Below are positions 33,045 through 42,803 of a stretch of DNA of 64,000 nt, in pieces. The position numbers and the translations under genes are program-made. Within the stretch, counting starts at the first letter, position 1. Every line of letters begins with the position of its first letter. Under the pieces are notes generated by a model, which was not told where the DNA came from, did not search any database, and saw only the letters and a list, made by a program, of their open reading frames with translations. The DNA comes from Fibrella aquatilis (GTDB taxonomy: Bacteria; Bacteroidota; Bacteroidia; Cytophagales; Spirosomataceae), in NCBI RefSeq assembly GCF_017353255.1, contig NZ_JAFMYU010000001.1, positions 471,614-535,613 of the forward strand. Reading direction: 5' to 3'.

Positions 33045-36000
33045 ATGCATCACGCTTACCGGTACACAGTGCGCAACCCGCGTTGGTTGCTGTTGGGTTG
33101 GCTCATGTGCCTTTGCCTTATGGCGCAGGCGCAGGACCGGCGAATTTCAGGTCGGGTAACCGAAAGCGGCGGCAACACACCGCTGCCCGGCGTCAATATT
33201 GTGGTGAAGGGCACGGCCACCGGTATGGCTACCGACGCCAACGGGGCCTACACCCTCACCGTACCCGCCAACCAGAACACGCTCGTCTTTTCGGCCATTG
33301 GCTACATCACGCAGGAGGTGACCATCGGTAATCGGACCGAAGTGAACCTGTCGCTCGATACCGACGTGCGAAACCTGAGCGAAGTAGTCGTAACGGGCTA
33401 TGGCGCCCAGTCGAAGCGCGACATTACGGGGGCCGTGGCCACGGTCGACACCAAGCAATTATTGTCTGTACCGGCCACCAACGTGGGGCAGGCCTTGCAG
33501 GGTCGCGTGGCGGGCGTCACGGTGGGCAACGAGAACTCACCGGGTGGGGGCGTGATGGTGCGTATCCGGGGTTTCGGTACGATCAACGACAACTCGCCGC
33601 TCTATGTAATCGATGGTGTACCCACCAAAGGCAACCTCAACACCTTGAACCTGAACGATATAGAAAGTCTTCAGGTGCTGAAAGATGCCTCGGCAGCGTC
33701 GATCTACGGCTCGCGGGCGGGTAATGGCGTGGTGATTATCACGACTAAGAAAGGTAAAGCAGGCAAGCCCAAATTCACGTATGATGCTTACTACGGTGTG
33801 CAGCAACACGGCAAGCTGCTCGACATGCTCAACACCAACGAGTACGCCCGCCTGACCTGGGAATCGCGAATCAACTCAGGGGTGGTGGGGGCCAATGGCA
33901 ATCCTAACCACTCGCAGTTTGGCAACGGTCCAACGCCCGTCATTCCCGAATACATACTACCCAGCGGCGCGGCGGCAACAGACCCACGGGTAGCCCAAAA
34001 TCCCGATGGTTCGTACGTGAATTACAACAACGACATCAACTCGTCGAAGTTTCTGCTCATCACGCGGGCCAACAAAATTGGCACCAACTGGCTCGATGAA
34101 ATCCTAAACCCCGCCCCCATCCAGAACCACCAGATCGGCGTATCGGGTGGTAACGAGGGCGGACGCTACGCGCTGTCGCTCAACTACTTCGACCAGGATG
34201 GCATCATGAAATACACGAGCTACAAGCGCTATTCGTTGCGGGCCAACACCGAGTTTAATGTGACCAAGCGGGTGCGCGTGGGGCAGAATTTTCAGGTGGC
34301 CTACGGCGAACGAATAGGACAACCCAACGGTAATAACGCCGAGAGCAACCCCATCTCGTTTGCCTACCGGATTCAGCCTATCATTCCGGTCTACGACGTG
34401 GCGGGCAACTTTGCCGGTACCCGTGGTGGCGACCTCGACAATGCCAACAGCCCCATGGCCCAGCTTTTCCGTAACAAGGAAAATATTCAGAAAGAGGTAC
34501 GGCTGTTTGGCAACGCCTTCGCCGAAGTCGACATTATTCCCAACCTGACGGCCCGCACCAGTTTCGGGATCGACTACAACCTGTTCAATTTCCGTAACTA
34601 CACCATCCGCGACATCGAATCGGCGGAGGCACGGGGATCTAACAGCTTGACGACCAACAACAACTACGAGTATACCTGGACCTGGTACAACACGCTGACC
34701 TACAACCTGAGCCTTGGTGACCGGCATCGGATCAACGTGATTGCGGGTACGGAAGCCATCAAAAACTATTTCGAGTTCTACGATGCCAGCCGCACCAACT
34801 TCGCCAGCGACGACCCCGAAAACCGCTACCTGAGCGCGGGCACGGGCGTGCAGACCAACAATGGCGGCGCCTCCAACTGGCGGCTGGCGTCGGAATTTGC
34901 CAAGATCAACTACGGCCTCGACGATAAATACCTCATCGACCTCACGGTGCGCCGCGACCGGTCGTCGCGGTTTGCGCCGGAGTTCCGGTCGGCGGTGTTT
35001 CCGGCGGCGAGCGTTGGCTGGCGGGTGTCGAAAGAAGGATTCATGAGCGGAGCCAGAATCGTTGACGACTTCAAGATTCGGGCGGGGTACGGGCAAACGG
35101 GCAACCAGGAAATTGGTAACTACAACTCGTTTACGCAGTTCAGCACCAACCCCATTACATCCTTCTACGACATCAACGGGTCGCGCACCTCGTCGCTGCC
35201 CGGCTATGAGCTAACCCAGTTTGGCAACGCCAAAGCCAAGTGGGAAACCACCACCAGCCTCAACATCGGTTTCGACGCCTCGCTGCTGAAAAACCGCCTG
35301 GGCATCGGCTTCGACTGGTATACGCGCACCACCTCAGACATGCTCTTTCCCGTGGCGCCCCCCCTCACGCAGGGCGTGGCTACCAACCCGTTCCAGAACA
35401 TCGGTTCGATGCGCAACACAGGCATTGATCTGATGATCAACTACGGCGATAAAATCGGCTCCGGTGGCCTTACCTACAACGTGGGGGCCAACTTCAGCAC
35501 CTACCGTAACGTGGTGACCAAAACTACCGGCGACGCGGGCACGCAGTACTTTGGCATCAACGATGAGCGGATTCAGAACTTCGTAGTCACGCAGCAGGAC
35601 TACCCCATCTCGTCGTTCTACGGCTACACCATCGACGGTATTTTCCAGACCAACGAAGAAGGCAAAGCGCACCCGGTACAGTTTGGCAACGCCGCCACCG
35701 AGAACATTGCGGGCCGGTTTAAATTCCGCGACGTGAACGGCGACGGGGTCATCAACACCAAAGACCTCAGTATTATTGGCAACCCCCACCCTGCCTTTAC
35801 ATATGGCCTGAATCTGAGCCTGAACTATAAGAATTTTGGCCTCACGGTATTTGGCCAGGGCGTGCAGGGTAACCAGATTTTCAACTACGTGAAATACTGG
35901 ACCGACTTCCCCACGTTTGCCGGCAACCGCAGCACCCGCATGCTCTACCAGTCGTGGCGGCCGGGCAGCACCGGGGCCATCCTGCCGCAACTCAGGTCGA

Positions 36001-36299
36001 GCGATCAGGTCAGCATTCAGCCGTCTACGTATTACCTGGAAAGTGGGTCGTATTTCCGCATGAAAAATATCCAGCTGACCTACAAACTGCCGCAGGGCCT
36101 GCTGTCGTCGTTGCGGCTGAGCAACGCGTCGGTATATGTACAGGGGCAAAACCTGCTCACCGTGACAAACTATTCGGGTATGGACCCGGAGATCAACCTG
36201 CGCAGCTACACGGCGGGTAACGACCGGCAAATTGGCGTCGACGGTGGGTCGTATCCCGTGGCAAAAACCCTGCTGGTAGGCCTGAACCTAAGTTTCTAA
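33045..36299 (+). CDS. SusC/RagA-type TonB-linked outer membrane transporter
   Basis: A 1084-residue SusC-family porin-like transporter. After a signal peptide (to about residue 29, LMAQAQ) come a carboxypeptidase-regulatory domain (GRVTESGGNTPLPGVNIVVKGT), the linker SEVVVTGYGAQSKRDITGAVA, the plug (GVMVRIRGFGTINDNSPLYVIDGVP, LKDASAASIYGSRAGNGVVIITTKKG) and a long barrel. SusC imports oligosaccharides or other bulky ligands with SusD as lid. The start is ATG 33045. The SusD gene follows at 13 bp, and the pair heads the catabolic cluster. Confidence 0.95.
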   Translation: MHHAYRYTVRNPRWLLLGWLMCLCLMAQAQDRRISGRVTESGGNTPLPGVNIVVKGTATGMATDANGAYTLTVPANQNTLVFSAIGYITQEVTIGNRTEVNLSLDTDVRNLSEVVVTGYGAQSKRDITGAVATVDTKQLLSVPATNVGQALQGRVAGVTVGNENSPGGGVMVRIRGFGTINDNSPLYVIDGVPTKGNLNTLNLNDIESLQVLKDASAASIYGSRAGNGVVIITTKKGKAGKPKFTYDAYYGVQQHGKLLDMLNTNEYARLTWESRINSGVVGANGNPNHSQFGNGPTPVIPEYILPSGAAATDPRVAQNPDGSYVNYNNDINSSKFLLITRANKIGTNWLDEILNPAPIQNHQIGVSGGNEGGRYALSLNYFDQDGIMKYTSYKRYSLRANTEFNVTKRVRVGQNFQVAYGERIGQPNGNNAESNPISFAYRIQPIIPVYDVAGNFAGTRGGDLDNANSPMAQLFRNKENIQKEVRLFGNAFAEVDIIPNLTARTSFGIDYNLFNFRNYTIRDIESAEARGSNSLTTNNNYEYTWTWYNTLTYNLSLGDRHRINVIAGTEAIKNYFEFYDASRTNFASDDPENRYLSAGTGVQTNNGGASNWRLASEFAKINYGLDDKYLIDLTVRRDRSSRFAPEFRSAVFPAASVGWRVSKEGFMSGARIVDDFKIRAGYGQTGNQEIGNYNSFTQFSTNPITSFYDINGSRTSSLPGYELTQFGNAKAKWETTTSLNIGFDASLLKNRLGIGFDWYTRTTSDMLFPVAPPLTQGVATNPFQNIGSMRNTGIDLMINYGDKIGSGGLTYNVGANFSTYRNVVTKTTGDAGTQYFGINDERIQNFVVTQQDYPISSFYGYTIDGIFQTNEEGKAHPVQFGNAATENIAGRFKFRDVNGDGVINTKDLSIIGNPHPAFTYGLNLSLNYKNFGLTVFGQGVQGNQIFNYVKYWTDFPTFAGNRSTRMLYQSWRPGSTGAILPQLRSSDQVSIQPSTYYLESGSYFRMKNIQLTYKLPQGLLSSLRLSNASVYVQGQNLLTVTNYSGMDPEINLRSYTAGNDRQIGVDGGSYPVAKTLLVGLNLSF

Positions 36300-36312
36300 C
36301 CTGACATCATCC

Positions 36313-38031
36313 ATGAAAAAGATACTGCTTTCTCTTCTCTGTCTGTTGGTGGCTACGGCCTGTTCCGACAAGTTTTTAGACGTGCAGCCCAAAGCCGCCC
36401 TGGCGGTGAGTACCCTGCAAAACAAAGCGGGCGTGAATGCCCTGCTCATTGGGGCCTACGCCCTGCTCGACGGCTGGGCCACGCCCGAAGGCGCCTACCG
36501 GTCGTATCAGGTCGGGGCCGACAACTGGGTCTACGGCAGCGTGGCCTCCGATGATGCCTACAAGGGCACAATTGCGGGCGACCAACCGCCCATTTCGCTG
36601 ATCGAGCAGGGCAATATCCAGTCGGACAATATTTATTTCCGGGGCAAATGGCGGGGCATGTACGACGGCATTGCCCGTTCCAACGACGTGTTGCAGACCC
36701 TGGCCCTGGCCACCGACATGACCGACGCCGAGAAGGCGCAGGTGGTAGCCGAAGCCCGGTTCCTGCGCGGCCACTACCATTTTGAGCTGACGAAGATGTA
36801 CAAAAAGGTACCCTACATCGATGAGAAGGTGTATAACCCCAACGACCTGGAAAGCACCAAGCTCACCAACACCGCCGACATCTGGCCCAATATTGTGGCC
36901 GACCTGAAAGCGGCCTACGACGTGCTGCCCGCCAAGCAAAGTCAGCCCGGACGGCCCACCAAATGGGCGGCAGCAGCCACGCTGGCCAAAGCGTATCTGT
37001 TTCAGGCTAAGTATGCCGACGCCAAACCGCTGCTGGAGGCTATCGTGGCCAGCGGGCAGTATAAGCTCATGGACCGGTATCACGACAACTTCCGGGCCAC
37101 GACCAACAACAACGCCGAGTCGATTTTCGAGGTGCAGTATTCAGTCAACGACGGGGCATCGGGTGGCGAAAACGGCAACGCGGGTTCTACGCTCAACTAC
37201 CCCTACGGTGGTGGCGGCGTGACCACCTGCTGCGGCTTTTTCCAGCCCTCGCAGAACCTGGTCAACGCCTTCAAAACCACCAACGGCCTGCCCCTGCTCG
37301 ACACGTTCAACGCCAGCGACGTAGACTCTGACCAGAACATTGAATCGACGGCACCGTTTACGCCCTATGCCGGTGCGGTTGACCCCCGGTTGGACTGGAC
37401 GGTAGGTCGGCGGGGTATTCAGTACCTCGACTGGGGCGTGCATCCCGGCAAAGCCTACGTGCGCGATCAGGCCTACGGTGGGCCGTATTCGCCCAAAAAG
37501 CACGTCATGTACAAGTCAGACGTGGGCACGAACACCTTTGCGGGCAACCCGCGCCTCAACGCCAACAACTACCGCATGATCCGCTATAGCCACGTGCTGC
37601 TCTGGCTGGCTGAGGTTGAAACCGAAATCGGCGACCTCGACAAGGCCCGTGCATACGTGAATCAGGTCCGTAAACGGGCCGCCAACCCTGACGGATTCGT
37701 GAAATCGGGCGACGGCAAACCCGCCGCTAACTATGTGATCAACACCTACGATGCCCCCTGGACCGACAAGGCTGTAGCCCGCAAGGCGGTGCAGTTTGAA
37801 GAGCGCTTGGAGTTTGCCATGGAAGGCCACCGCCGGTTCGACCTGGTGCGCTGGGGCATTGCCGATCAGACCCTCAACGCCTATTACGCCGCCGAAGCGA
37901 GCAAACGGACCTACCTGAAGGGCGTGACGTTCGTGAAAGGCAAGCACGAGTATTTCCCCATCCCCCTTCAGGAGATCTTGAACAGCAAAAAAGGGAGCAC
38001 AGAGACGCTAACACAGAATCCGGGATATTAA
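36313..38031 (+). CDS. SusD/RagB-family lipoprotein
   Basis: A 572-residue surface lipoprotein (lipobox TAC, Cys 17) with SusD signatures: FLDVQPKAAL at the N-terminus, RFLRGHYHFELTKMYKKVPYIDE, TPR-like helical core and the C-terminal FEERLEFAMEGHRRFDLVRWGIADQ. SusD binds ligand outside the cell and closes the SusC pore. It lies 13 bp after its SusC partner. The C-terminus KKGSTETLTQNPGY is normal for the family. Confidence 0.95.
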   Translation: MKKILLSLLCLLVATACSDKFLDVQPKAALAVSTLQNKAGVNALLIGAYALLDGWATPEGAYRSYQVGADNWVYGSVASDDAYKGTIAGDQPPISLIEQGNIQSDNIYFRGKWRGMYDGIARSNDVLQTLALATDMTDAEKAQVVAEARFLRGHYHFELTKMYKKVPYIDEKVYNPNDLESTKLTNTADIWPNIVADLKAAYDVLPAKQSQPGRPTKWAAAATLAKAYLFQAKYADAKPLLEAIVASGQYKLMDRYHDNFRATTNNNAESIFEVQYSVNDGASGGENGNAGSTLNYPYGGGGVTTCCGFFQPSQNLVNAFKTTNGLPLLDTFNASDVDSDQNIESTAPFTPYAGAVDPRLDWTVGRRGIQYLDWGVHPGKAYVRDQAYGGPYSPKKHVMYKSDVGTNTFAGNPRLNANNYRMIRYSHVLLWLAEVETEIGDLDKARAYVNQVRKRAANPDGFVKSGDGKPAANYVINTYDAPWTDKAVARKAVQFEERLEFAMEGHRRFDLVRWGIADQTLNAYYAAEASKRTYLKGVTFVKGKHEYFPIPLQEILNSKKGSTETLTQNPGY

Positions 38032-38037
38032 AAGGGA

Positions 38038-38089
38038 GTCTTCTGTTGCTTCGCGCTGGTACTGCTGCGTGCGCGAAGCAACAGAAGAC
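38038..38089. repeat. LIR15: inverted repeat after the SusD gene
   Basis: Perfect 19-bp arms GTCTTCTGTTGCTTCGCGC (38038-38056) and complement (38071-38089) with a 14-bp loop, TGGTACTGCTGCGT. The core TTGCTTCGC is shared with LIR9. Further CAGTAAACAGAAAACTCTAAAC words follow on the right. Confidence 0.85.
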
Positions 38090-38111
38090 AGTAAACAGAA
38101 AACTCTAAACT

Positions 38112-38140
38112 AAAAAAAGCCCCTTAGTGGGCTTTTTTTT
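38112..38140 (+). terminator. Intrinsic terminator after susCD-like genes
   Basis: AAAAAAAGCCC, loop CTTAGT, GGGCTTTTTTTT: a GC-rich stem with a T-run, the standard intrinsic form, 80 bp after the SusD stop. Confidence 0.8.
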
Positions 38141-38250
38141 ATGCGTTGACCGCAACGGCAGGCTTGCAGCATTTTTGGATCGCGGTTACTTCTATTCGGG
38201 CAGACTGTTGGAAAACAAGCCTATATAACCTTATACAGGCCAAATATTGA

Positions 38251-38273
38251 CGGATTTTGCATAGTAATAGCCG
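38251..38273. promoter_or_regulatory. 23-bp shared motif, copy 1 (putative AraC-regulator site)
   Basis: CGGATTTTGCATAGT followed by AATAGCCG, matching the motif at 45883-45905 in 19 of 23 positions. It lies 138 bp before the TonB receptor start. The CGG...CCG ends and the spacing suit a regulator site; the AraC gene at 44918 is the candidate. Confidence 0.55.
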
Positions 38274-38411
38274 TTTTATGCAAACTAAGGCGTTCATCAG
38301 CTTATCAAATTTGTCCTACAATTCCTGTCAATGATACCACTCATTAGGTAAGCTGACTGTGCGTGTCGGGCCGGGATTAGACTGCCGTACTTCTCTAAAC
38401 TCCCACTGAAC

Positions 38412-41276
38412 ATGCAACACTGGCTACGCAACGCGGCGGCAGCATTTCTTGCGCTGTTATTTCTGACCATAACAGCCCTGGCCCAGACAGGCAACATATC
38501 GGGCACTGTAACTGATGCCAAAGGCGAAGCCGTGGCGGGCGCGTCGGCGGTGATCAAAGGCAGCACCAAAGGAGCTACTTCCAACGCCAACGGTCAGTTC
38601 ACCATCGATAACCTCGCCAACGGCGACTACACCGTGGTGGTTTCTTCTATCGGTTTCACGGCGCGTGAACTGAAGGCCAGCGTGCCGGGGGGCGGGGTGC
38701 TGCGGGTGCAACTGACCGAAACGGCTGCCAACTTAGACGAAGTCGTCGTGACGGGGCTGTTCGACCAACGAACCCGCCTGGAAGCTTCAGTGGCCATTAG
38801 CACCCTTAATACCCAGCAAATAGAGCGCGTGGCTGCCACCAGCGCCGCCGACCTGCTCAAAAATATTCCGGGTGTATACGTCAATCAGGCACGGGGCGAA
38901 ATCTGGAACACGGTCTACTCGCGCGGCATCTCGGCGGGGTCTATCGACAACGCATCGGGCTACTACTATGTGTCGCTACAGGAGGATGGCCTGCCCGTAA
39001 CAAACCTGAACAGCGGGGTGGACAGCTACCTGCGGGTAGATGCCTCTACGGCGCGGGTGGAGGCCGTGCGCGGTGGTACGGCCTCTATTCTGGGGGCCAA
39101 CGCGCCGGGTGGCATTTTCAACTACGTATCGAAAACGGGCGGCAAAACCCTGCAAGGTGAGGTACGGGCAAAATATGGCCTCGAAGGCGACGGCAAAAAC
39201 CCCTACTACCGGGCCGATGTCAACGTGGGCGGTCCGCTGAATGCGGCCAAAGACCTGACGTTTAACGTGGGTGGATTCTACCGCACCTCAAACGGGGCGC
39301 GGTATCCGGGCTACGCCATGAACAACGGCGGACAGCTTCGGGCCAACATCCTGAAGACATACGCTACGGGTTCGCTGAAAGTGTACGCCAAGTTTTTGGA
39401 CGACCGCAACGCCGTGAGTGAATTTATCCCGACGCAGGGGTGGGACAACCCCCAGATTCCCGCCGGTTTTTCCACCACCGATTCGTACTACCTGCCCGAC
39501 GTGACGCTGCAACTGCCCATCAACGGGTCAGGGGCTGAGACGTTCCAGTCGAAAGATAAGTTTCATGCCACCGAACTAACGGCCGGCTTAAGCTGGGTGC
39601 AGGACCTGGGCCGTGGTTTTACGCTTAAAAACGACGGTCGTTTATCGAGCAAAAACTTCACCCAAAGCGTACCGGCCGTGGTAACGCCCTTTGCCGTCGA
39701 TGGGCTGCTGTTCTACGCCATTCCGCATAACCTCGGTAAGTTTGGCACCTACACCTTTACCGACCGGGTAACGGGCCAAACGCTGGGTACGGTTACGCAG
39801 CTGCCCAATATCATCAACGGCAATTTTGCGGGGTTTAAATTTATTCCGGGCGAAAAAAACAGCTTCCCCGGTGCCAACGTGCAGAACAACTCGCTGTTTT
39901 TCCTGCCGCTGTTTTTCTCTAAAAATGACCGCAGTGAGTTCACCGACCAGTTTTCGGTCACGAAGAAACTCGATAAGATGAGTTTCACGGCGGGCGCTTT
40001 CCTCAGCAGCTCACACATCGACATTGTAGGGTCGGGGCAGGATTTTGGTATTGGCGTGGGCACCCTACAAGACCGCCCCCACCTGACCGATATTAAACTG
40101 ACCGGGCTTGATGGCAAGGTTTATCAGGTAACGGACCCCAACGGTTTCATGGACGTGGGGCGCGATGGCACCAACCTGGCCAGCCACACCCAGAATCAGC
40201 TGGCGTTATTTTTGGGCCACGACTGGCTCATCACGCCCGCCCTGAACCTCGACTGGGGCATCCGCTACGAGCGCGTTGGCTTTAAAGGCTTCAACGCGCA
40301 GGCTGTGCCTAACCCCAAACGCAACGACCCCACCAACGGCGGGCGCGATGGCAACCCCCTGACACTCTATGATAACGGGGGCGGTACCGAAGGTCCCCAC
40401 CTCGATTATGATCAGCGCCTCAGCACCCTATCTTTTTCAGGCGGGCTGAACTACCGCTTCTCTGACAAACAGGCGGTGTACGTGCGCTATTCAAACGGTA
40501 ACAAATCGCCGGATGTGAATTTCTTCACCGGCCTGACCACGCCCTATACGCTGGCCAACACCCCCGTTACGGCGCAGAATGTGGAGCAGGTCGAGGCCGC
40601 CTACAAGGTTAGCACACAGCGACTTAAGCTGTTTGTTACGCCGTTCTACAGCGTATTGAGCAACGTGCCCAACAACCAGACCTTTACCAACGCCAACGGC
40701 TCGAACTATAACCCCGGCACCCAGTTTGCCAAATACACCACCACGGGCGTAGAACTGGAAGCCAGCTACAACGTGACGAGGCAGTTTGCCGTCCGGGCGG
40801 GGGCTACGGTGCAGGGGTCAACGGCTACCAGCTACAAAGCCTACCTCGAAAATGGCCCCGGCCCGCAGGATGACGTGCTGCTCGACTATTCGGGCAACGA
40901 GACCGACAACAACGCCCGGTTGATTTTCAATATCAACCCAACCTACAGCGGTACCAGGTTTTTTGCCTCCCTCAACTACACCTACCTCGGTGCGCGGCAG
41001 GCCAACGTACCCAATGCGTTTCAGCTCCCCGCGTTTGGCACGGCCGACCTGTCGGCGGGATATACCGTCACGCCGAAACTAACGCTACAGGCCAACATCA
41101 ATAACCTCTTCAATACGTATGGTATTCTGGGGTGGTCGGGTCCAGGCGGTTTTCCGGCGGCACTAAACCGGCAGGGATTCACCAAAGCCTACGTGGCCGC
41201 CAACCCCAACGCCATTTATGCCACGCAGGGTTCTATGCCCCGTGCCTACTTCCTGACGGCCAGCTACAAGTTTTAA
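38412..41276 (+). CDS. TonB-dependent receptor with carboxypeptidase-like domain
   Basis: A 954-residue receptor: signal peptide (to about residue 25, TALAQ), carboxypeptidase-regulatory domain (GTVTDAKGEAVAGASAVIKGS), plug (NLDEVVVTGLFDQRTRLEASVAI, LLKNIPGVYVNQARGE, VEAVRGGTASILGANAPGGIFNYVSK) and barrel ending AYFLTASYKF. It differs from the SusC type and has no SusD next to it, resembling receptors for siderophores, vitamins or small aromatic ligands. Gene context suggests import of the cluster's substrate. A shared 23-bp motif lies upstream. Confidence 0.92.
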   Translation: MQHWLRNAAAAFLALLFLTITALAQTGNISGTVTDAKGEAVAGASAVIKGSTKGATSNANGQFTIDNLANGDYTVVVSSIGFTARELKASVPGGGVLRVQLTETAANLDEVVVTGLFDQRTRLEASVAISTLNTQQIERVAATSAADLLKNIPGVYVNQARGEIWNTVYSRGISAGSIDNASGYYYVSLQEDGLPVTNLNSGVDSYLRVDASTARVEAVRGGTASILGANAPGGIFNYVSKTGGKTLQGEVRAKYGLEGDGKNPYYRADVNVGGPLNAAKDLTFNVGGFYRTSNGARYPGYAMNNGGQLRANILKTYATGSLKVYAKFLDDRNAVSEFIPTQGWDNPQIPAGFSTTDSYYLPDVTLQLPINGSGAETFQSKDKFHATELTAGLSWVQDLGRGFTLKNDGRLSSKNFTQSVPAVVTPFAVDGLLFYAIPHNLGKFGTYTFTDRVTGQTLGTVTQLPNIINGNFAGFKFIPGEKNSFPGANVQNNSLFFLPLFFSKNDRSEFTDQFSVTKKLDKMSFTAGAFLSSSHIDIVGSGQDFGIGVGTLQDRPHLTDIKLTGLDGKVYQVTDPNGFMDVGRDGTNLASHTQNQLALFLGHDWLITPALNLDWGIRYERVGFKGFNAQAVPNPKRNDPTNGGRDGNPLTLYDNGGGTEGPHLDYDQRLSTLSFSGGLNYRFSDKQAVYVRYSNGNKSPDVNFFTGLTTPYTLANTPVTAQNVEQVEAAYKVSTQRLKLFVTPFYSVLSNVPNNQTFTNANGSNYNPGTQFAKYTTTGVELEASYNVTRQFAVRAGATVQGSTATSYKAYLENGPGPQDDVLLDYSGNETDNNARLIFNINPTYSGTRFFASLNYTYLGARQANVPNAFQLPAFGTADLSAGYTVTPKLTLQANINNLFNTYGILGWSGPGGFPAALNRQGFTKAYVAANPNAIYATQGSMPRAYFLTASYKF

Positions 41277-41309
41277 CAGTTGATGCCCCCCTAGCCGACC
41301 CGTCGGACC

Positions 41310-41335
41310 GCCCCGAAGGGGGCCTTATTTTCTTA
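41310..41335 (+). terminator. Weak terminator-like hairpin
   Basis: GCCCC-GAAG-GGGGC followed by CTTATTTTCTT, between the TonB receptor and the GH1 gene, 6 bp before the GH1 start codon. The stem is short, so it may only reduce read-through. Confidence 0.35.
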
Positions 41336-41341
41336 TCTATC

Positions 41342-42769
41342 ATGAAAAACAGCCTTTTACTTTTTGGCTTATTGACTTGCGCCACTCTCACTGCCCAGGC
41401 TCAGAAGAAAAAACCTTTTTTCTGGGGTGTTGCCACCGCTGCCTATCAGGTAGAAGGCGCGTATCAGACCGACGGCAAGGGCGAATCGAAATGGGATTTT
41501 CTGACCAATAAAGTTGGCATTACCCAATTCACAATTGGTGAAAAACAAACGGCCAATGTGTCGATCAACATGTATGACCGTACGCAGTACCTAAAAGACA
41601 TTCAGTTAATGAAACAGCTGGGCGTAAATGCCTATCGCTTTTCGTTAGACTGGAGCCGCATTATTCCCGATGGCAGCGGCGCTGCTAATGAAAAAGCCCT
41701 GGCGCATTATGATGTATTGATCGATGATTTATTGGCCGCCGGTATCGAGCCTTTCGTGACCATCTATCATTTCGATTATCCGGCGGTGTTGCTGCAAAAA
41801 GGGGGGTGGGGTAATCCAGACATGCCAAACTGGTATATAAACTATGCCACAACGGTCATTAAACGATATGGCCATAAGGTGAAGCATTTTATCACGTTCA
41901 ATGAGCCATATATCGAGTTTTTTCTGGTTGAGAACATGCTCAATGCGCAGGATACTAAATTACCTCCCAAAGAATACTACATGAGTCAGATGCAGAAAGC
42001 CCACCGCCAGTTGATGACCAATGCACGGATTATAAAACTATACCACGACCTGCACCTGAAGGGCGAGATTGGCCTGGTACTCAACCTGAACCCGGCCGCC
42101 CCCTGGGACACCGCAAAGGCTGCTGACAGACGAGCCGCCCACTTTCAGGATGTGCTGATCAACGATTTATTCCTCGACCCGATATACAAAGGCCACTACC
42201 CGAAAATGGCCTTGGACTCGCTTAAAAAATACAATCCTGATTTTGTTGCCCCGGCGCAGGATATGGCCTTTATTCGGCAGCATAAGCCTGATTTTCTGGG
42301 TGTTAATTTCTATGCACCCGCCATTGTAAAAGGAGAAGACACGCCCATGTCGCTGAAATGGCTGGATAATAATCCCGACTCCGTAAAATCGAACGTTGGC
42401 CCCGTCAGGCCTGTCTATTTATACAAGATATTGATGCGCCTGAAAACCGAATACGGAAATCCGACTGTTTTTATCACTGAAAATGGTACCGGTTTTAAAT
42501 CGGAAGACGTAAAAGTTGGTACTAAAATTAATGACCCTATGCGGTCGGATTACATAAGGCGGCATATTGATTATACGCTGAAAGCCAAAAAAGAAGGCGC
42601 CAATGTACATGGGTACATGGTGTGGAGCGGCTGGGATAACTTCGAGTGGGTGTCGGGCTACACAAAACGCCTTGGATTAATCTACGTCGATTTCGCTACG
42701 CAGGAGCGCACTCCAAAACAGAGTTTTTACGACTACCAGAAAATTATTCAGACGCATAAAAATTTATAG
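41342..42769 (+). CDS. Exported GH1 family beta-glucosidase-like enzyme
   Basis: A 475-residue retaining glycosidase of family GH1 with a signal peptide (to about residue 21, AQAQ). E188 in FITFNEPY is the acid/base and E380 in VFITENGTG the nucleophile. FFWGVATAAYQVEGAY and AYRFSLDWSRI are the family opening. GH1 enzymes remove beta-linked glucose or related sugars from glycosides, including plant phenolics. Export is unusual, as most bacterial GH1 enzymes are cytoplasmic. The gene is more AT-rich than its neighbours and may have come from elsewhere. Confidence 0.92.
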   Translation: MKNSLLLFGLLTCATLTAQAQKKKPFFWGVATAAYQVEGAYQTDGKGESKWDFLTNKVGITQFTIGEKQTANVSINMYDRTQYLKDIQLMKQLGVNAYRFSLDWSRIIPDGSGAANEKALAHYDVLIDDLLAAGIEPFVTIYHFDYPAVLLQKGGWGNPDMPNWYINYATTVIKRYGHKVKHFITFNEPYIEFFLVENMLNAQDTKLPPKEYYMSQMQKAHRQLMTNARIIKLYHDLHLKGEIGLVLNLNPAAPWDTAKAADRRAAHFQDVLINDLFLDPIYKGHYPKMALDSLKKYNPDFVAPAQDMAFIRQHKPDFLGVNFYAPAIVKGEDTPMSLKWLDNNPDSVKSNVGPVRPVYLYKILMRLKTEYGNPTVFITENGTGFKSEDVKVGTKINDPMRSDYIRRHIDYTLKAKKEGANVHGYMVWSGWDNFEWVSGYTKRLGLIYVDFATQERTPKQSFYDYQKIIQTHKNL

Positions 42770-42803
42770 TAGCCTTATTTAGTGATCACAAACACCCCTG
42801 ACC

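Noticed and set aside
34104..35096. Long open frame on the minus strand inside the SusC gene, and others like it (for example 50084-51187 and 28445-29356).
   Set aside because: They are shadows of strongly supported genes on the opposite strand, with repetitive Val/Gly/His-rich translations and no recognisable domain.
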